Origin: Ardenticatena sp.
Lineage (GTDB): Bacteria > Chloroflexota > Anaerolineae > Ardenticatenales > Ardenticatenaceae
Direction of reading: 5' to 3'
Assembly: GCA_015487975.1 (NCBI GenBank)
Contig: WFOS01000095.1
Span: forward strand, 1 to 64,000
Length of the DNA: 64,000 nt
In this document: in pieces, positions 44,596 through 54,447 of the stretch
How the letters are laid out: the number at the start of each line of letters is the position of its first letter
How positions within the stretch are numbered: the stretch's first letter is position 1
Made by a program: the position numbers and the translations under genes
Notes under the pieces: model-generated
Database searches by the model: none
Seen by the model: only the letters and a program-made list of their open reading frames with translations
Told to the model about the DNA's origin: nothing

Positions 44596-45429
44596 ATGTT
44601 CGATTGGGAAAATGTCAGCTTGATCGTTCAAAAAGAGATGCGCGATGCTCTACAAAACCGGTGGTTCTTGATCTTTGCCCTCATGTTTACCACTCTAACG
44701 GTGGGGTTTGCCTGGCTCGGTGTCGTCGGGGCACGCGGGCAGGGGTTGGCAGGCTTCGGCCGCACGGCGGCTACACTCATCAACCTCGTGCTTCTGATCG
44801 TTCCGCTTATGGCACTGACACTGGGGGCGATGAGCCTGGCGAGTGAGCGAGAACAAGGTTCACTCGCGTATCTGATGGCGTACCCGATTGGGCATGGGGA
44901 ACTGTTGCTTGGAAAATTCATTGGGCTGGCAGCCGTCCTTTGTGCAACGCTGGCAACAGGATTCGGTATTGGAGCGCTCGTCCTCGCCTGGGGTGGGAGC
45001 AATGGAAATGTCCGCGCATACGCTATGATGGTACTCGTCGCGATGCTACTCACCATCGGCATGGCAGCCGTCGGCATCTTGATCTCCGTGTTCAGCCGTC
45101 GAGTCGCTACTGCTGTGGGCGCCTCCATCTTTACTTGGCTCCTCTTCGTCTTCATCGGTGATTTGGGGGTGTTGGGAACGGCCTTCGTGCGGACGCTGCC
45201 GCTTCGCAGCCTTTTCATGTTGACTATCCTCAACCCATTACAAGTCTTCAAGCTCAGTGCCATCATGGCAGTGCAAAGCAACCTCGATGTTCTCGGTCCT
45301 GCTGGTCTATACGCTATGCGGACGTATGGAACACATCTATCCTTCTTGTTGGTCGCAATCCTCACAGCTTGGACGCTCATTCCCTTGACGCTATCGTACA
45401 CGGCATTCAAGCAACGCGACACCATATGA
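44596..45429 (+). CDS. nosY: ABC transporter permease NosY
   Basis: A 277-residue ABC-2 type permease with about six membrane helices. It begins MFDWENVSLIVQKEMRDALQ, then has the LASEREQGSLAYLMAYPI element typical of NosY. ATG 44596 with GAAGGAG upstream is preferred over an in-frame ATG 36 bp earlier that overlaps nosF. It forms the membrane part of NosDFY. Confidence 0.93.
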   Translation: MFDWENVSLIVQKEMRDALQNRWFLIFALMFTTLTVGFAWLGVVGARGQGLAGFGRTAATLINLVLLIVPLMALTLGAMSLASEREQGSLAYLMAYPIGHGELLLGKFIGLAAVLCATLATGFGIGALVLAWGGSNGNVRAYAMMVLVAMLLTIGMAAVGILISVFSRRVATAVGASIFTWLLFVFIGDLGVLGTAFVRTLPLRSLFMLTILNPLQVFKLSAIMAVQSNLDVLGPAGLYAMRTYGTHLSFLLVAILTAWTLIPLTLSYTAFKQRDTI

Positions 45430-45445
45430 ACGAAAGGAGCGACGT

Positions 45446-45922
45446 GTGACACGCCTTCTCATCTGGTGCATGATCCTTTTGACAACAATAGCATGTGGGC
45501 AATCCGATGCTGCTCTCAATCAACCACCTTCGATCCGGTATGGAGAAGATGCTTGTGACGAATGCCATATGCTCATTCAAGACAAACGGTTCGCTGCTGC
45601 TTACATTACCGAAGATGGGCAATCATATCGCTTCGACGATATTGGCGATATGCTGATGCACATGCACAAAAACAATGTCCAAAATGCAACCGCATGGGTA
45701 CACGATTACCAGAGTCAAGAGTGGATTCGCGCTGACGACGCAACCTTCGTTCATACGCCAGCGATCGCCACGCCAATGGGATATGGTCTGATCGCGTTTG
45801 CATCCTCGACAGAAGCAGCAACTTTTGCACAAGCGCATAACGGCCGTATTTTGCGCTTTTCAGATCTCCGTATGCTCGACGCCGAAGAGCTGCGTATTGC
45901 TTCTCCCCCCGGCGACGATTGA
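45446..45922 (+). CDS. nosL: copper chaperone lipoprotein NosL
   Basis: A 158-residue lipoprotein; the lipobox TIAC places the lipidated Cys at residue 17. The copper-binding CDECHM stretch (Cys37, Cys40, Met42) and YRFDDIGDMLMHM follow, both typical of NosL, which delivers Cu(I) for NosZ assembly. Start is GTG 45446 after AAAGGAG. Last gene of the nos cluster; a terminator follows. Confidence 0.95.
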   Translation: MTRLLIWCMILLTTIACGQSDAALNQPPSIRYGEDACDECHMLIQDKRFAAAYITEDGQSYRFDDIGDMLMHMHKNNVQNATAWVHDYQSQEWIRADDATFVHTPAIATPMGYGLIAFASSTEAATFAQAHNGRILRFSDLRMLDAEELRIASPPGDD

Positions 45923-45948
45923 ACATCGCCCCCCCCCAACAACCATGC

Positions 45949-45986
45949 GAAGCAGCCTTCCTCAATAGGAAGGCTGCTTCGTTGTT
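45949..45986 (+). terminator. terminator of the nos cluster
   Basis: The perfect 14-bp stem gaagcagccttcct/aggaaggctgcttc with loop caat is followed by gttgtt, 26 bp after nosL. Confidence 0.88.
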
Positions 45987-46061
45987 ATACGCCTTGCTCG
46001 CTATCGAATCTGCATTACACTTGCTCCCTCTCACCCATCCAACAAAAGGAGCCCGACGGCC

Positions 46062-47318
46062 ATGTACCGCTTTTGGACGACATACCTGCTGACCACCATC
46101 ATTGTCCTTGCTGCCTGTACGACTCCTCCCACCCCAACCACAACACCGACGCCAGCCCCAACGCCACACGCTTCCGCCACGGAGCTTCCAGCGCACATCC
46201 CCGGCACATGGGTCTCCCCCAGCGATGCCACATTCGCACTGGACATCGACGCCGACGGCACTGTTGCCATGCGTACTGGCAACGAAACCATCGAACTCAC
46301 TCTGGTCTCGAACGGTGAGGACGTATTCGCTCTGGACGATGGCTTCAGTGAACCGTACTTTGCCACATTCAAGAGCAACCGCATGTACGTCTATCGCACG
46401 CCGGACACCAGCCAGCAACCCGCCTTCATCCTTGCCAAGCAAGCCGCCAATGAGCAGATCATGCCCCCCGAAGGCGAACCAGCCCCTCTCTCCAATGATC
46501 TTGTCGGCCAATGGGCAATGCCGGGCGCACTCGATCGCTGGCATCTCGTCATCGAAGCAGATGGGCATGCCACCTTTGGCGGCGAAGCCAATACGTTTCG
46601 CGGCGTATTCAGCGCCAATAGCGATGGCATCCTCTTCTTCGACGACGGTGCCAGCCCACCCGTGCGTGTCGAACGCAAAGGGGCGCTTCTGCTCTTTGCC
46701 TCACCCACCAATGACGAAAACGCGCTTGGGTTTGTGCTCCAAAAACTCGACACTACAGGCGCCCCACTCCCTATCGACCATACAAGCGTGGTCAGTCGGC
46801 CCCTGTTCGAGCCCGAACTGGTGGAAACCATCGTCATCACACATGCGTGGAACGGGGGTGCCCCCCAGGCCCCCATCATGGGCGTCTTCACGCTCACCAT
46901 TACGAACGACCAAGCCATAGGAAGCGCCACCTACACCGCTGGTACTGGTACGGACGCCATGACCCAAACCGTGCCGATAACCATCCCAACAGCAGCGCTC
47001 ACCCCCCTGCTCGACGCAGCAGCAACTGCGCCACTGCTTGACGAACCCTACCGCGCGGTGTTGCTCGCCACCGACAACTATCCCTCCTACGGGGTCGAAA
47101 TCAACACATCGAACCAGCGCATCACCTATCGCGCCCTTTCGCAACTTCCCATTCCGCTCCCATGGCGTGTTGTCATCAGTGGCGATCCCACTATCTACGT
47201 CTCGTACACGCCCACCATCGGGCACGCACTCTACACACTCGACCCGTACGTGCGGCGCGATGTGCAACAAGCGATGGTGCCGTGGTATCGTCCGTGGCTG
47301 GTCGAAGAAGAGCCGTAA
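46062..47318 (+). CDS. lipoprotein of unknown function
   Basis: A 418-residue protein with a lipobox (VLAAC, Cys at residue 19), a Thr/Pro stalk to about residue 38 and two related beta-rich segments, each built around a GTW/GQW type start and [13 protein letters not shown]-like or [13 protein letters not shown]-like strands. The C-terminal part (about 250-418) is a different beta-domain. It would be tethered to the outer face of the membrane. I recognise no catalytic motif. Single gene between the nos terminator and a predicted promoter. Confidence 0.8.
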   Translation: MYRFWTTYLLTTIIVLAACTTPPTPTTTPTPAPTPHASATELPAHIPGTWVSPSDATFALDIDADGTVAMRTGNETIELTLVSNGEDVFALDDGFSEPYFATFKSNRMYVYRTPDTSQQPAFILAKQAANEQIMPPEGEPAPLSNDLVGQWAMPGALDRWHLVIEADGHATFGGEANTFRGVFSANSDGILFFDDGASPPVRVERKGALLLFASPTNDENALGFVLQKLDTTGAPLPIDHTSVVSRPLFEPELVETIVITHAWNGGAPQAPIMGVFTLTITNDQAIGSATYTAGTGTDAMTQTVPITIPTAALTPLLDAAATAPLLDEPYRAVLLATDNYPSYGVEINTSNQRITYRALSQLPIPLPWRVVISGDPTIYVSYTPTIGHALYTLDPYVRRDVQQAMVPWYRPWLVEEEP

Positions 47319-47333
47319 TCACACCAGAGACAT

Positions 47334-47361
47334 TTGCCCAAGGCGCAACTCCTGGCATACT
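47334..47361 (+). promoter_or_regulatory. predicted promoter
   Basis: TTGCCC (47334-47339), a 16-bp spacer and CATACT (47356-47361), 36 bp ahead of the histidine phosphatase gene. Confidence 0.45.
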
Positions 47362-47397
47362 TGTCGTCTATCATTCATTCGAGCAGGAGTGTGTCTT

Positions 47398-48039
47398 ATG
47401 TACCTCTATCTCATACGCCACGGCCAAAGTTATGTCAATCTAAAAGAGTGGCAATATGGCAATAGCGACGAGCCGCTGACCGAATTGGGGAAACGCCAGG
47501 CCGAAGCCCTGGCACGCTGGTTGCCGCAACAGGAGCCGCACATCGATGCGCTCTATGCCAGCACCATGAAACGCGCACGCGAAACAGCCGAACCACTCGC
47601 CCGCGCCTATGGCGTGCCTATTCGCTTCGACGATCGTTTGCGCGAAATTGGCAACAACCGCCTCGATCATACGCCTTGGCCGGAACACGCCCTCCCCCGC
47701 GAGTACGCCGACTTCTGGTCGAGTGCGCGGCCATTTTCGCCCACTATGAAATCGGCAACCGACGCTGAGTCGTACATGCATTTTCGCACCCGCGTGGGCA
47801 TGTTCATCGAAGAAGCCGTGGAACGTCATGCTGGCGACACCATTGTCATTGTCGCCCACGGCGGCGTTTTCGATGCCGTTTTCGACCACGTTTTCAATAT
47901 CGGCCCCTGGCGACACTGCGAGGTGTGGGTCCAGAACACCGCCATCAGCAAATTCGAATACGTCGATCACCCATACCGCGAGCGCTGGCGGCTTCATTTC
48001 CACAACCTGACAGAACACTTGCGGGATATCGAGGCATGA
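47398..48039 (+). CDS. histidine phosphatase family protein
   Basis: A 213-residue member of the phosphoglycerate mutase-like superfamily. The catalytic histidine is in LIRHGQS near the N-terminus; the second is in [15 protein letters not shown]-type arginine region reads [13 protein letters not shown]. Substrate is unknown (cofactor or sugar phosphate likely). The true start is ATG 47398 although the frame is open far upstream. Its stop overlaps the HDAC-like gene (ATGA). Confidence 0.9.
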   Translation: MYLYLIRHGQSYVNLKEWQYGNSDEPLTELGKRQAEALARWLPQQEPHIDALYASTMKRARETAEPLARAYGVPIRFDDRLREIGNNRLDHTPWPEHALPREYADFWSSARPFSPTMKSATDAESYMHFRTRVGMFIEEAVERHAGDTIVIVAHGGVFDAVFDHVFNIGPWRHCEVWVQNTAISKFEYVDHPYRERWRLHFHNLTEHLRDIEA

Positions 48040-48971
48040 GCCAGACGCACCACCCTGTTGCCTATTACAGCGATACGTTTGTGTTGCCCCTGCCCGAAGG
48101 GCACCGCTTCCCCATGCAAAAATACCGCCTGTTGCGCGAACGTGTGCTTGCCGAGGGGATCATTCCTCCTGAACAGCTTGCTATTCCGCCCGCCGCCACC
48201 GATGAGATGCTGCAACGCGCCCACACCACCGATTACGTCCATCGCGTGCAACATGGGGTGCTTACCCGGCAGGAAATTCGTCGCGTTGGGTTCCCGTGGT
48301 CGCCGCAAATGGTCGAACGCTCACGCCGTTCGGTTGGCGCAACGGTGGCCGCGGCACACACCGCCTTGCATGTTGGCGTAGGTATCAACCTCGCTGGGGG
48401 CACACATCATGCCACCGCCGACGAAGGGCAGGGATTTTGCGTCTTCAACGACGTCGCTGTGGCAGCCCGCACATTGCAAGCCGAAGGGCTGATCACGCGC
48501 GTGCTGGTCGTCGATTGCGACGTTCACCAGGGGAACGGGACGGCTGCCATCTTTGCCGACGACCCAACCGTCTACACGTTCTCAATCCACGGGGCGAAAA
48601 ACTTCCCTTTTCGCAAAATCAACGGCGACCTCGACATTGGCCTGGACGACAACACGGATGACGAAACCTATCTCGCCGCTCTTGAACGCGGATTGACGCA
48701 TGCCTTCGACGCCAGCGCTCCCGAGATTGTCTTTTACGTCAGTGGTGCCGACCCTTTTGCAGGCGACCGCCTGGGGCGGCTTGCCCTCACCAAAACGGGG
48801 CTAGCGGAACGCGATCGCATGGTCTTTTCATTTTGCCGCCAAGCAGGGACGCCCGTGGTCGTGGTGATGGCAGGGGGCTATGCCGTTCCAATCGAAGAGA
48901 CCGTGGACATTCATGTTCAGACCATCCGGTTGGCACTGGCACATCTGCGTCTCGAACATCAGCCACAGTAA
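48036..48971 (+). CDS. histone-deacetylase superfamily amidohydrolase
   Basis: A 311-residue zinc amidohydrolase of the arginase/deacetylase fold. Visible are [20 protein letters not shown] with the His pair, the zinc ligands DCDVHQGNG, and [12 protein letters not shown] with a further zinc Asp. Bacterial relatives deacetylate acetoin-system proteins, polyamines or acetyl-lysine. It is translationally coupled to the phosphatase gene. Confidence 0.9.
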   Translation: MSQTHHPVAYYSDTFVLPLPEGHRFPMQKYRLLRERVLAEGIIPPEQLAIPPAATDEMLQRAHTTDYVHRVQHGVLTRQEIRRVGFPWSPQMVERSRRSVGATVAAAHTALHVGVGINLAGGTHHATADEGQGFCVFNDVAVAARTLQAEGLITRVLVVDCDVHQGNGTAAIFADDPTVYTFSIHGAKNFPFRKINGDLDIGLDDNTDDETYLAALERGLTHAFDASAPEIVFYVSGADPFAGDRLGRLALTKTGLAERDRMVFSFCRQAGTPVVVVMAGGYAVPIEETVDIHVQTIRLALAHLRLEHQPQ

Positions 48972-48982
48972 AGAAAACAAAT

Positions 48983-49005
48983 GCCCCATCCGCATTGGAT
49001 GGGGC
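48983..49005. terminator. terminator between convergent genes
   Basis: The 9-bp stem gccccatcc/ggatggggc. On the minus strand it is followed by a T-rich tract (atttgttttcttt), so it fits folK best; it also lies 12 bp after the HDAC-like gene. Confidence 0.75.
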
Positions 49006-49025
49006 GGGTATCTCCCCCTCCACAC

Positions 49026-49514
49026 TCACAGGGGATGCACCTTCCCCGTGTCAGGGCATTCTGCCAGCAGTTCCGCTGCCGTTTTCCCCAACACAGGATG
49101 CCGCCAGTCAGGGGCAATATCATTCAGCGGCACAAGCACGAATCGGCGTCGATGCAAGCGAGGGTGCGGCACTTCGACAATGTGGTCTTTCTCCACACGC
49201 CCGTCATAATCCAACAAGTCAATGTCGATCGTGCGTGGTCCCCAACGTTCTTCTTCATCGTGACGTCGCCCCATGTCGTACTCGATTGCCCGGAAGAACC
49301 GAATCAATGCTCGCGGGCTTAGATCGGTTCGCGCACGGCACACCTGATTGAGAAACCACGGTTGGTTGAGCTTCCCCCATGGCTCGCTCACATAGACTGG
49401 TGAACACGTTTCCAACACAACCCACTGTCGGTGCTGCAACACCTCTTTGGCACGTTGTAAATTGTAGAGCAAATCACCCTGATTGCTCCCTAACGAAAGA
49501 TAAATCGAGGCCAT
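49026..49514 (-). CDS. folK: 6-hydroxymethyl-7,8-dihydropterin pyrophosphokinase
   Basis: A 162-residue folate enzyme that pyrophosphorylates hydroxymethyldihydropterin. Characteristic blocks are IYLSLGSNQGD at the start, ETCSPVYVSEPWG, FLNQVCRART and the active-site WGPRTIDIDLLDYDG, then EVPHPRLHRRRFVLVPL. I use ATG 49514; an ATG nine bases upstream is possible. Divergent from coaBC. Confidence 0.95.
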   Translation of the reverse strand: MASIYLSLGSNQGDLLYNLQRAKEVLQHRQWVVLETCSPVYVSEPWGKLNQPWFLNQVCRARTDLSPRALIRFFRAIEYDMGRRHDEEERWGPRTIDIDLLDYDGRVEKDHIVEVPHPRLHRRRFVLVPLNDIAPDWRHPVLGKTAAELLAECPDTGKVHPL

Positions 49515-49672
49515 ATGCTTCATCCCCTTCGATTGACGCTTGATGGGCACGTGGTAGTATCTGCGAGCGTATCAAAGGAATGCAGTGGCGTCAATTGCCC
49601 TGCCACAACGACCCTCTCTCACCTGCGCACTGATGCACACAGCCATGTCATACTGAACGATGGAGTACACCC

Positions 49673-50893
49673 ATGCGACTGAACCGCTTTGCGAACAAAC
49701 ATATTGTGTTGGGCGTAACTGGTTCGATTGCCACCTACAAAGCCGTCGCACTGGCGAGTGCGCTTGTGCAAGCCGAGGCACGTGTGAACGTTCTCATGAC
49801 CGAAGCAGCAACCAAAATGGTGCAACCGCTTTCATTCCAAGCGATCACGCATCGGCCAGTGCTCACCGACATGTTTTCGCTCATGGCGGAAACCGAAATC
49901 GGCCATGTGACGCTGGGGAAAACCGCCGACGCTTTCCTGATTGCTCCCACCACGGCCAATACCATCGCCAAACTTGCGCTGGGGCTTGCCGACAATCTGC
50001 TCACCACCACGGCGTTGGCAGCCACCTGCCCCATCATTGTGGCACCCGCTATGGAAACCAACATGTGGTACCACCCCGCCACACAAACACACATTGCCAC
50101 CCTGCGCGAACGGGGCGTGCATATCGTCGAACCCGAAGCAGGCCATCTGGCATCGGGTGCCAAAGGAGTTGGACGGCTTGCCTCGCAGGAACGTATTCTC
50201 ACCACCCTGCGCCGTGTTCTCACCCCGCAAGACTGGGCTGGTCGGCGCATTGTGATTACTGCGGGTGGCACACGTGAAGCCATTGACCCCGTGCGATTCA
50301 TCAGCAACCACTCATCAGGTGCCATGGGCTACGCGATGGCCGAAGCTGCCCTTGACCGCGGCGCACACGTGACCCTCATCACGACGGCTCGCCATTTGTC
50401 CCCCCCCGAAGGCGCGACCATCGTGCCCGTGGAGAGTGCCCGCCAGATGCGCGACGCCGTTCTCGACGCCATTCAAGATGCCCATGCCCTCTTCATGGCC
50501 GCTGCCGTCGCCGATTACCGCCCTGCCGACGCGGCCGCGCAAAAAATCAAAAAAAGCGATGCCGACCTCATCTTGCGACTGGTACGCAATCCTGACGTTC
50601 TTGCCGACGTGAAGCAAGTACGCCCGCCGCATCTGGTCGTCGTTGGTTGGGCAGCCGAAACCGATAACCTCATCGAAAATGCCCGCCAAAAACTAATGCG
50701 CAAAGGGCTCGACCTCATTGTGGCCAACCCTGTGCCACAATCGTTCGGCGATGGCCGCGTCCAGGCAACGCTCATTCCACGGAAGGGGGAACCGAACCCA
50801 CTGGAACCCATGCCCAAAGAGGTGCTGGCTCACGTCATTTTGGACGCCGTGAAACCACTTGTACAACGCCATTCACCAGATCAAAAGGAGTAA
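49673..50893 (+). CDS. coaBC: bifunctional phosphopantothenoylcysteine decarboxylase/synthetase
   Basis: A 406-residue coenzyme A biosynthesis enzyme. The N-terminal flavoprotein CoaC domain (1-185) starts LGVTGSIATYKA and contains APTTANTIAKLALG and PAMETNMW. The C-terminal CoaB domain starts VITAGGTREAIDPVRFISNHSSG and has the KIKKSD lysines. Good context start; the ROK kinase follows six bases later. Confidence 0.97.
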   Translation: MRLNRFANKHIVLGVTGSIATYKAVALASALVQAEARVNVLMTEAATKMVQPLSFQAITHRPVLTDMFSLMAETEIGHVTLGKTADAFLIAPTTANTIAKLALGLADNLLTTTALAATCPIIVAPAMETNMWYHPATQTHIATLRERGVHIVEPEAGHLASGAKGVGRLASQERILTTLRRVLTPQDWAGRRIVITAGGTREAIDPVRFISNHSSGAMGYAMAEAALDRGAHVTLITTARHLSPPEGATIVPVESARQMRDAVLDAIQDAHALFMAAAVADYRPADAAAQKIKKSDADLILRLVRNPDVLADVKQVRPPHLVVVGWAAETDNLIENARQKLMRKGLDLIVANPVPQSFGDGRVQATLIPRKGEPNPLEPMPKEVLAHVILDAVKPLVQRHSPDQKE

Positions 50894-50898
50894 AGCCA

Positions 50899-51864
50899 AT
50901 GGAACCCACGACTTCCCCACTTGCTGTCGCTGTCGATCTGGGCGGCACCCATTTGCGGGCTGCTCTCTTCTCTGCGAACGGTGCCATTCTTGCACGCACC
51001 CGCGTCCGCACCGAGGCCGAGCGCGGCCCTGAGGCGGTGATCGAACGCATTGCCAGCGTTGTGCGTGATGTGCTAGTTGCCGCAAATGGTCAGTCGGTGG
51101 TGGGGGTTGGCGTCACAGCACCTGGTCCTGTGGATGAAAAGCGAGGCGTCGTTGCCAGTCCACCGAACCTGCCTGGGTGGGCGGATGTGCCCCTGGCGGC
51201 ACATCTTCATGACTTGCTCAACATGACCATCTTTCTGGGCAACGATGCCAATCTTGCAGCGCTGGGCGAATACCGCTACGGAGCAGGGCGCGGACTGAGC
51301 GACATCATCTACCTCACCGTAAGCACAGGTATTGGCGGCGGCGTGGTGAGCAACGGGCATCTGCTCACAGGAGCACACGGCATGGCCGCCGAAATCGGGC
51401 ATATGCCCATCGTGCCTGATGGGCCACTCTGTGGCTGTGGGCAACGCGGCCATCTGGAAGCCCTGGCCAGCGGTCCGAACATTGCCCGCGAAGCCGAAGC
51501 CGCACTGAAACGTGGCTGGCCCAGCCTGCTTGCCGACCACACGGGGCCTCTCACCGCCGTCGAAGTCGTGCAAGCAGCGCAACAAGGCGACGCCACCGCG
51601 CAACATGTGCTGGCACGTGCAGGGCATTACCTTGGTGTGGGCATTGCCTTGCTCGTACATGTGTTCAATCCACAGCGCATCATCGTCGGGGGTGGCGTTA
51701 GCAATGCCGGCGACTTGCTGTTGGAACCAGCCCGCAAAAGTGCCCGCGATTTGGTGATGAAGCCCTATCGCGACACCTTCGACATCGTGCTGGCCGCACT
51801 TGGCGATGATGCTGGTTTGTACGGGGCGGCTGCGTTGGCCTTCGAGATGAGCGTCTCAGCATAG
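50899..51864 (+). CDS. ROK family sugar kinase (probable glucokinase)
   Basis: A 321-residue kinase. The phosphate loop is VDLGGTHLRA, the ROK zinc motif is GHMPI followed by CGCGQRGHLEALASG, and the catalytic GNDANLAALGE is present. No DNA-binding domain, so it is an enzyme rather than a repressor. Glucose is the most likely substrate, but ROK kinases vary. Ribosome binding site AAAGGAG. A strong terminator follows. Confidence 0.88.
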   Translation: MEPTTSPLAVAVDLGGTHLRAALFSANGAILARTRVRTEAERGPEAVIERIASVVRDVLVAANGQSVVGVGVTAPGPVDEKRGVVASPPNLPGWADVPLAAHLHDLLNMTIFLGNDANLAALGEYRYGAGRGLSDIIYLTVSTGIGGGVVSNGHLLTGAHGMAAEIGHMPIVPDGPLCGCGQRGHLEALASGPNIAREAEAALKRGWPSLLADHTGPLTAVEVVQAAQQGDATAQHVLARAGHYLGVGIALLVHVFNPQRIIVGGGVSNAGDLLLEPARKSARDLVMKPYRDTFDIVLAALGDDAGLYGAAALAFEMSVSA

Positions 51865-51881
51865 ACCATCCATACCAAACG

Positions 51882-51917
51882 AAAGACCTGTCAGGCGACA
51901 ACCTGACAGGTCTTTTT
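51882..51917. terminator. strong intrinsic terminator
   Basis: The stem gacctgtcagg/cctgacaggtc is flanked by aaa on the left and ttttt on the right. It serves the ROK kinase gene and possibly the convergent lipoprotein gene. Confidence 0.92.
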
Positions 51918-51939
51918 GCGTGCATGCCTCAATCAGGCG

Positions 51940-52992
51940 TTATTCGTCGGAAAACGTACCGTTCTCGGCAGGATTTTTACACACGACAGCCGTCGTTCCC
52001 TGATTGGTGTGGACATACACGACGTTGCCTTCACGGTCGCTCAACACGAACCGATACCCTGGCGTCAACACTTGCAGGTACATCATGTCGGGTTGTGGAC
52101 ACCCCAGGCTGCTATCGCGCCATGTGACCGCTTCCCACGATTCGAGCGTCAATGCCTCGGGATCAAATCCCTCGGCTTGCAGGACTTCCAAAGCCTTCTC
52201 GAAAGCAGGCCGCGCTTCGTCGGACAGGTTCATATTGCCCTCCACATCTGTCGTTGCAAACAACATCGTTTCATAGAGTGGTGTCTGTACGTCATCACAC
52301 ACCACCATCTGCCCATCCTGCCCCAAATGCACCTCGTAGCGTGTGCCATCAGGGGTCTCCACCAACAGTCGCTTGCCAGGCACAATCACCTCGGCGTAGG
52401 CATAATCGGGGCGTGGGCATCCGAGCGACGTATTTGGCCACTCGACATCTTCCTGTTCGAGCACCTGCAACTGCTCCCGCGATGCCAGCCCCAACCATTG
52501 CGCCACCACATTCAATGCCAATTCCGTAGGCGTCAGTTGCGACAATTCGGTGGTTGTCCCCAGCCCGCCGCGCGTGGTGTCAGGCATGTCAGGCGCACAG
52601 ACAATCGCGTTGTCGCCTGTCGCGTCTGTATGCACTTCGTATTCGGTACCATCAGGTGCCTGGACACGCACCACATAGCCCGGCGTTATCACCTGCAAGT
52701 ACATTTCCCCTGGTTTGGGACATCCAAGCGACGTGTCAGGCCATTCCACTTCTTTTGTCGCCAGAATAGCCATGTCCGCTGTACTTGCACCACTGACCTC
52801 AGCCACGGCTTGCAGTGCTGCCTGAACGACAGGTGCAGGCGGCTGTTCTTCCAAGCTGCGTTCCGGCGGAAGCGGGCCAGGGCGTTCACGTGTTGGGGAA
52901 GCAATTGGTTCCGATGGTTCGGCACCACCACATGCCACCAAGATCGTCAGCAACATCGAAGACAACACCAGCACAGCTATTCGTTTCCACAT
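51940..52992 (-). CDS. lipoprotein with three repeated SLGCP domains
   Basis: A 350-residue protein: signal peptide with lipobox LVAC (Cys about residue 21), a Pro-rich linker, then three homologous units of about 95 residues. Each unit has a W-x-(D/N)-(T/S)-SLGCP-x-P motif, then a Y-x-x-V-x-x-PG strand and a V-(x)-VHT or EVH strand ending in a second cysteine (VVC/IVC). The paired cysteines may form disulfides outside the cell. No enzyme motif is seen. Single gene on the minus strand. Confidence 0.82.
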   Translation of the reverse strand: MWKRIAVLVLSSMLLTILVACGGAEPSEPIASPTRERPGPLPPERSLEEQPPAPVVQAALQAVAEVSGASTADMAILATKEVEWPDTSLGCPKPGEMYLQVITPGYVVRVQAPDGTEYEVHTDATGDNAIVCAPDMPDTTRGGLGTTTELSQLTPTELALNVVAQWLGLASREQLQVLEQEDVEWPNTSLGCPRPDYAYAEVIVPGKRLLVETPDGTRYEVHLGQDGQMVVCDDVQTPLYETMLFATTDVEGNMNLSDEARPAFEKALEVLQAEGFDPEALTLESWEAVTWRDSSLGCPQPDMMYLQVLTPGYRFVLSDREGNVVYVHTNQGTTAVVCKNPAENGTFSDE

Positions 52993-53058
52993 GCGTCACC
53001 CTCCACTGGTTGGTTGTTTGCACATGCCAAACGCCGCAACCCTGCTCTCTGTTCCCGC

Positions 53059-53343
53059 TCATGTCAATCGAGCGAGGACATCTTCGCGGGTGACGCCTTC
53101 GATACGTACCACTTTACGCCGCGTCGTTTTTCCCTGCACCACCTCGACAGCACTGCGTGGGCGTCCCAACCGTTCAGCCAGAAAAGCACATAACACTGCA
53201 TTGGCGCGTCCATCCACGGGGGGCGCATTCAGGCGAATTTTGAGTGCGTCGCCATGCAGACCAGCCACCTGCGTACGCGAAGCACGTGGTTGCACATGGA
53301 CCGTGAGCAAGACACCTTCGGCATCCTCACGCACAAACGGCAT
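53059..53343 (-). CDS. yggU: DUF167/YggU family protein
   Basis: A 94-residue conserved protein of unknown biochemical role. The family's VHVQPRASRTQVAGLHGDALKIRLNAPPVDGRAN block is almost complete, and VVQGKTTRRKVVRI follows. It is the last gene of a yggS-yggT-yggU operon, one base after yggT. Confidence 0.93.
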   Translation of the reverse strand: MPFVREDAEGVLLTVHVQPRASRTQVAGLHGDALKIRLNAPPVDGRANAVLCAFLAERLGRPRSAVEVVQGKTTRRKVVRIEGVTREDVLARLT

Positions 53344-53344
53344 C

Positions 53345-53614
53345 TCAATACCCCGTGAAGAGCGAAATCAAGAGTGTTTGCACCAATTGCAAAACGAGAA
53401 TGGCGACAATGGGGCTGATATCGATCATGCCGATCGGGGGGATGATACGGCGGAATGGTTCCAAAATTGGGTCGGTGATCTGGTACAATACGCGCACAAT
53501 AGGGTTGTACGGATCAATCCGCACGCCCAACGCAGGTAACCAGGAAATGAGGATGCGCAACAAAATGGCAAGGTAAATCAGGTCGAAGATGGTGTTGATG
53601 AGTTGCACAATCAT
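53345..53614 (-). CDS. yggT: YggT family membrane protein
   Basis: An 89-residue protein with two membrane helices (about 3-24 and 64-87), separated by the family motif region ISWLPALGVRIDPYNPIVRVLYQITDPILEPFRRIIPP (residues about 24-60). Family members associate with cell-division and osmotic phenotypes. Its ATG overlaps the yggS stop (ATGA). Confidence 0.93.
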   Translation of the reverse strand: MIVQLINTIFDLIYLAILLRILISWLPALGVRIDPYNPIVRVLYQITDPILEPFRRIIPPIGMIDISPIVAILVLQLVQTLLISLFTGY

Positions 53615-54399
53615 GCGTCTGCCTCTTTCTGTTGGGGTTCGTTGACAAGGCGTGGTCCAAAAATAGCGGTGCCAATCCGCACCATCGTTGCGCCTTCTTC
53701 GATCGCCACTTCGTAATCGTTGCTCATGCCCATCGAGAGGACATCCCAGTTGACGCGCGGGAAACGGTGTGCCAGGCGATCACGCAAGCGACGTGTGGCC
53801 CGAAAAACGGGGCGTATGCTTTCGACATCCGGCACAAAGGGCGCCATGGTCATCAGGCCATGAATGCGTAGTGCAGGCAAGGTCAGCATCTGCGCGACAG
53901 CATCTTCCAGCGCCAACACATCGCTTTCACGCACTGCGGGGAAACCATACTTGCTAGCTTCGCCGCTTACATTCACTTCCAGCAGCACGTTTACCTGCTC
54001 GACACCCAGCCGTTCAGCCATGCGCTGATACCGTCGAGCACGTTTGAGTGAGTCGAGCGAGTGGATGAGTACGAAACGCCCCACCACATCCCGCACTTTG
54101 CGGCTCTGTACATGCCCAATCATGTGCCAGCGCAAGTCTGACAATTCGGCGAGTGCGGTTTGTTTGTCCAGCGCTTCATGCACACGATTTTCGCCCACAT
54201 CGCGCACGCCCAGGTCATACACCAGACGTACGACCTCTGGCGGGTGTGTTTTCGTGACCGCCACCAACGTCATCTCATCAGGCGAGCGTCCAGCACGCGC
54301 CGCCGCATCCGCTATCCGGTTCTGGACGGTCTGCAAATTGGCTTCGATCGTCCGCGCATCCATGGGCATTCTGTCTGCTGTTGCCTGTTGTGGAGCCAT
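53611..54399 (-). CDS. yggS: PLP homeostasis protein YggS/PROSC
   Basis: A 262-residue single-domain TIM-barrel PLP carrier. The PLP lysine is in LVAVTKTHP (Lys50). Also present are [43 protein letters not shown] and [27 protein letters not shown]. First gene of the ygg operon; the start at 54399 has TAAGG upstream, an in-frame ATG at 54363 is an alternative. Confidence 0.95.
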   Translation of the reverse strand: MAPQQATADRMPMDARTIEANLQTVQNRIADAAARAGRSPDEMTLVAVTKTHPPEVVRLVYDLGVRDVGENRVHEALDKQTALAELSDLRWHMIGHVQSRKVRDVVGRFVLIHSLDSLKRARRYQRMAERLGVEQVNVLLEVNVSGEASKYGFPAVRESDVLALEDAVAQMLTLPALRIHGLMTMAPFVPDVESIRPVFRATRRLRDRLAHRFPRVNWDVLSMGMSNDYEVAIEEGATMVRIGTAIFGPRLVNEPQQKEADA

Positions 54400-54447
54400 G
54401 CCTTACGATATGCAGTTTTGCACGAACGTCAACGCGGCAACACAACG

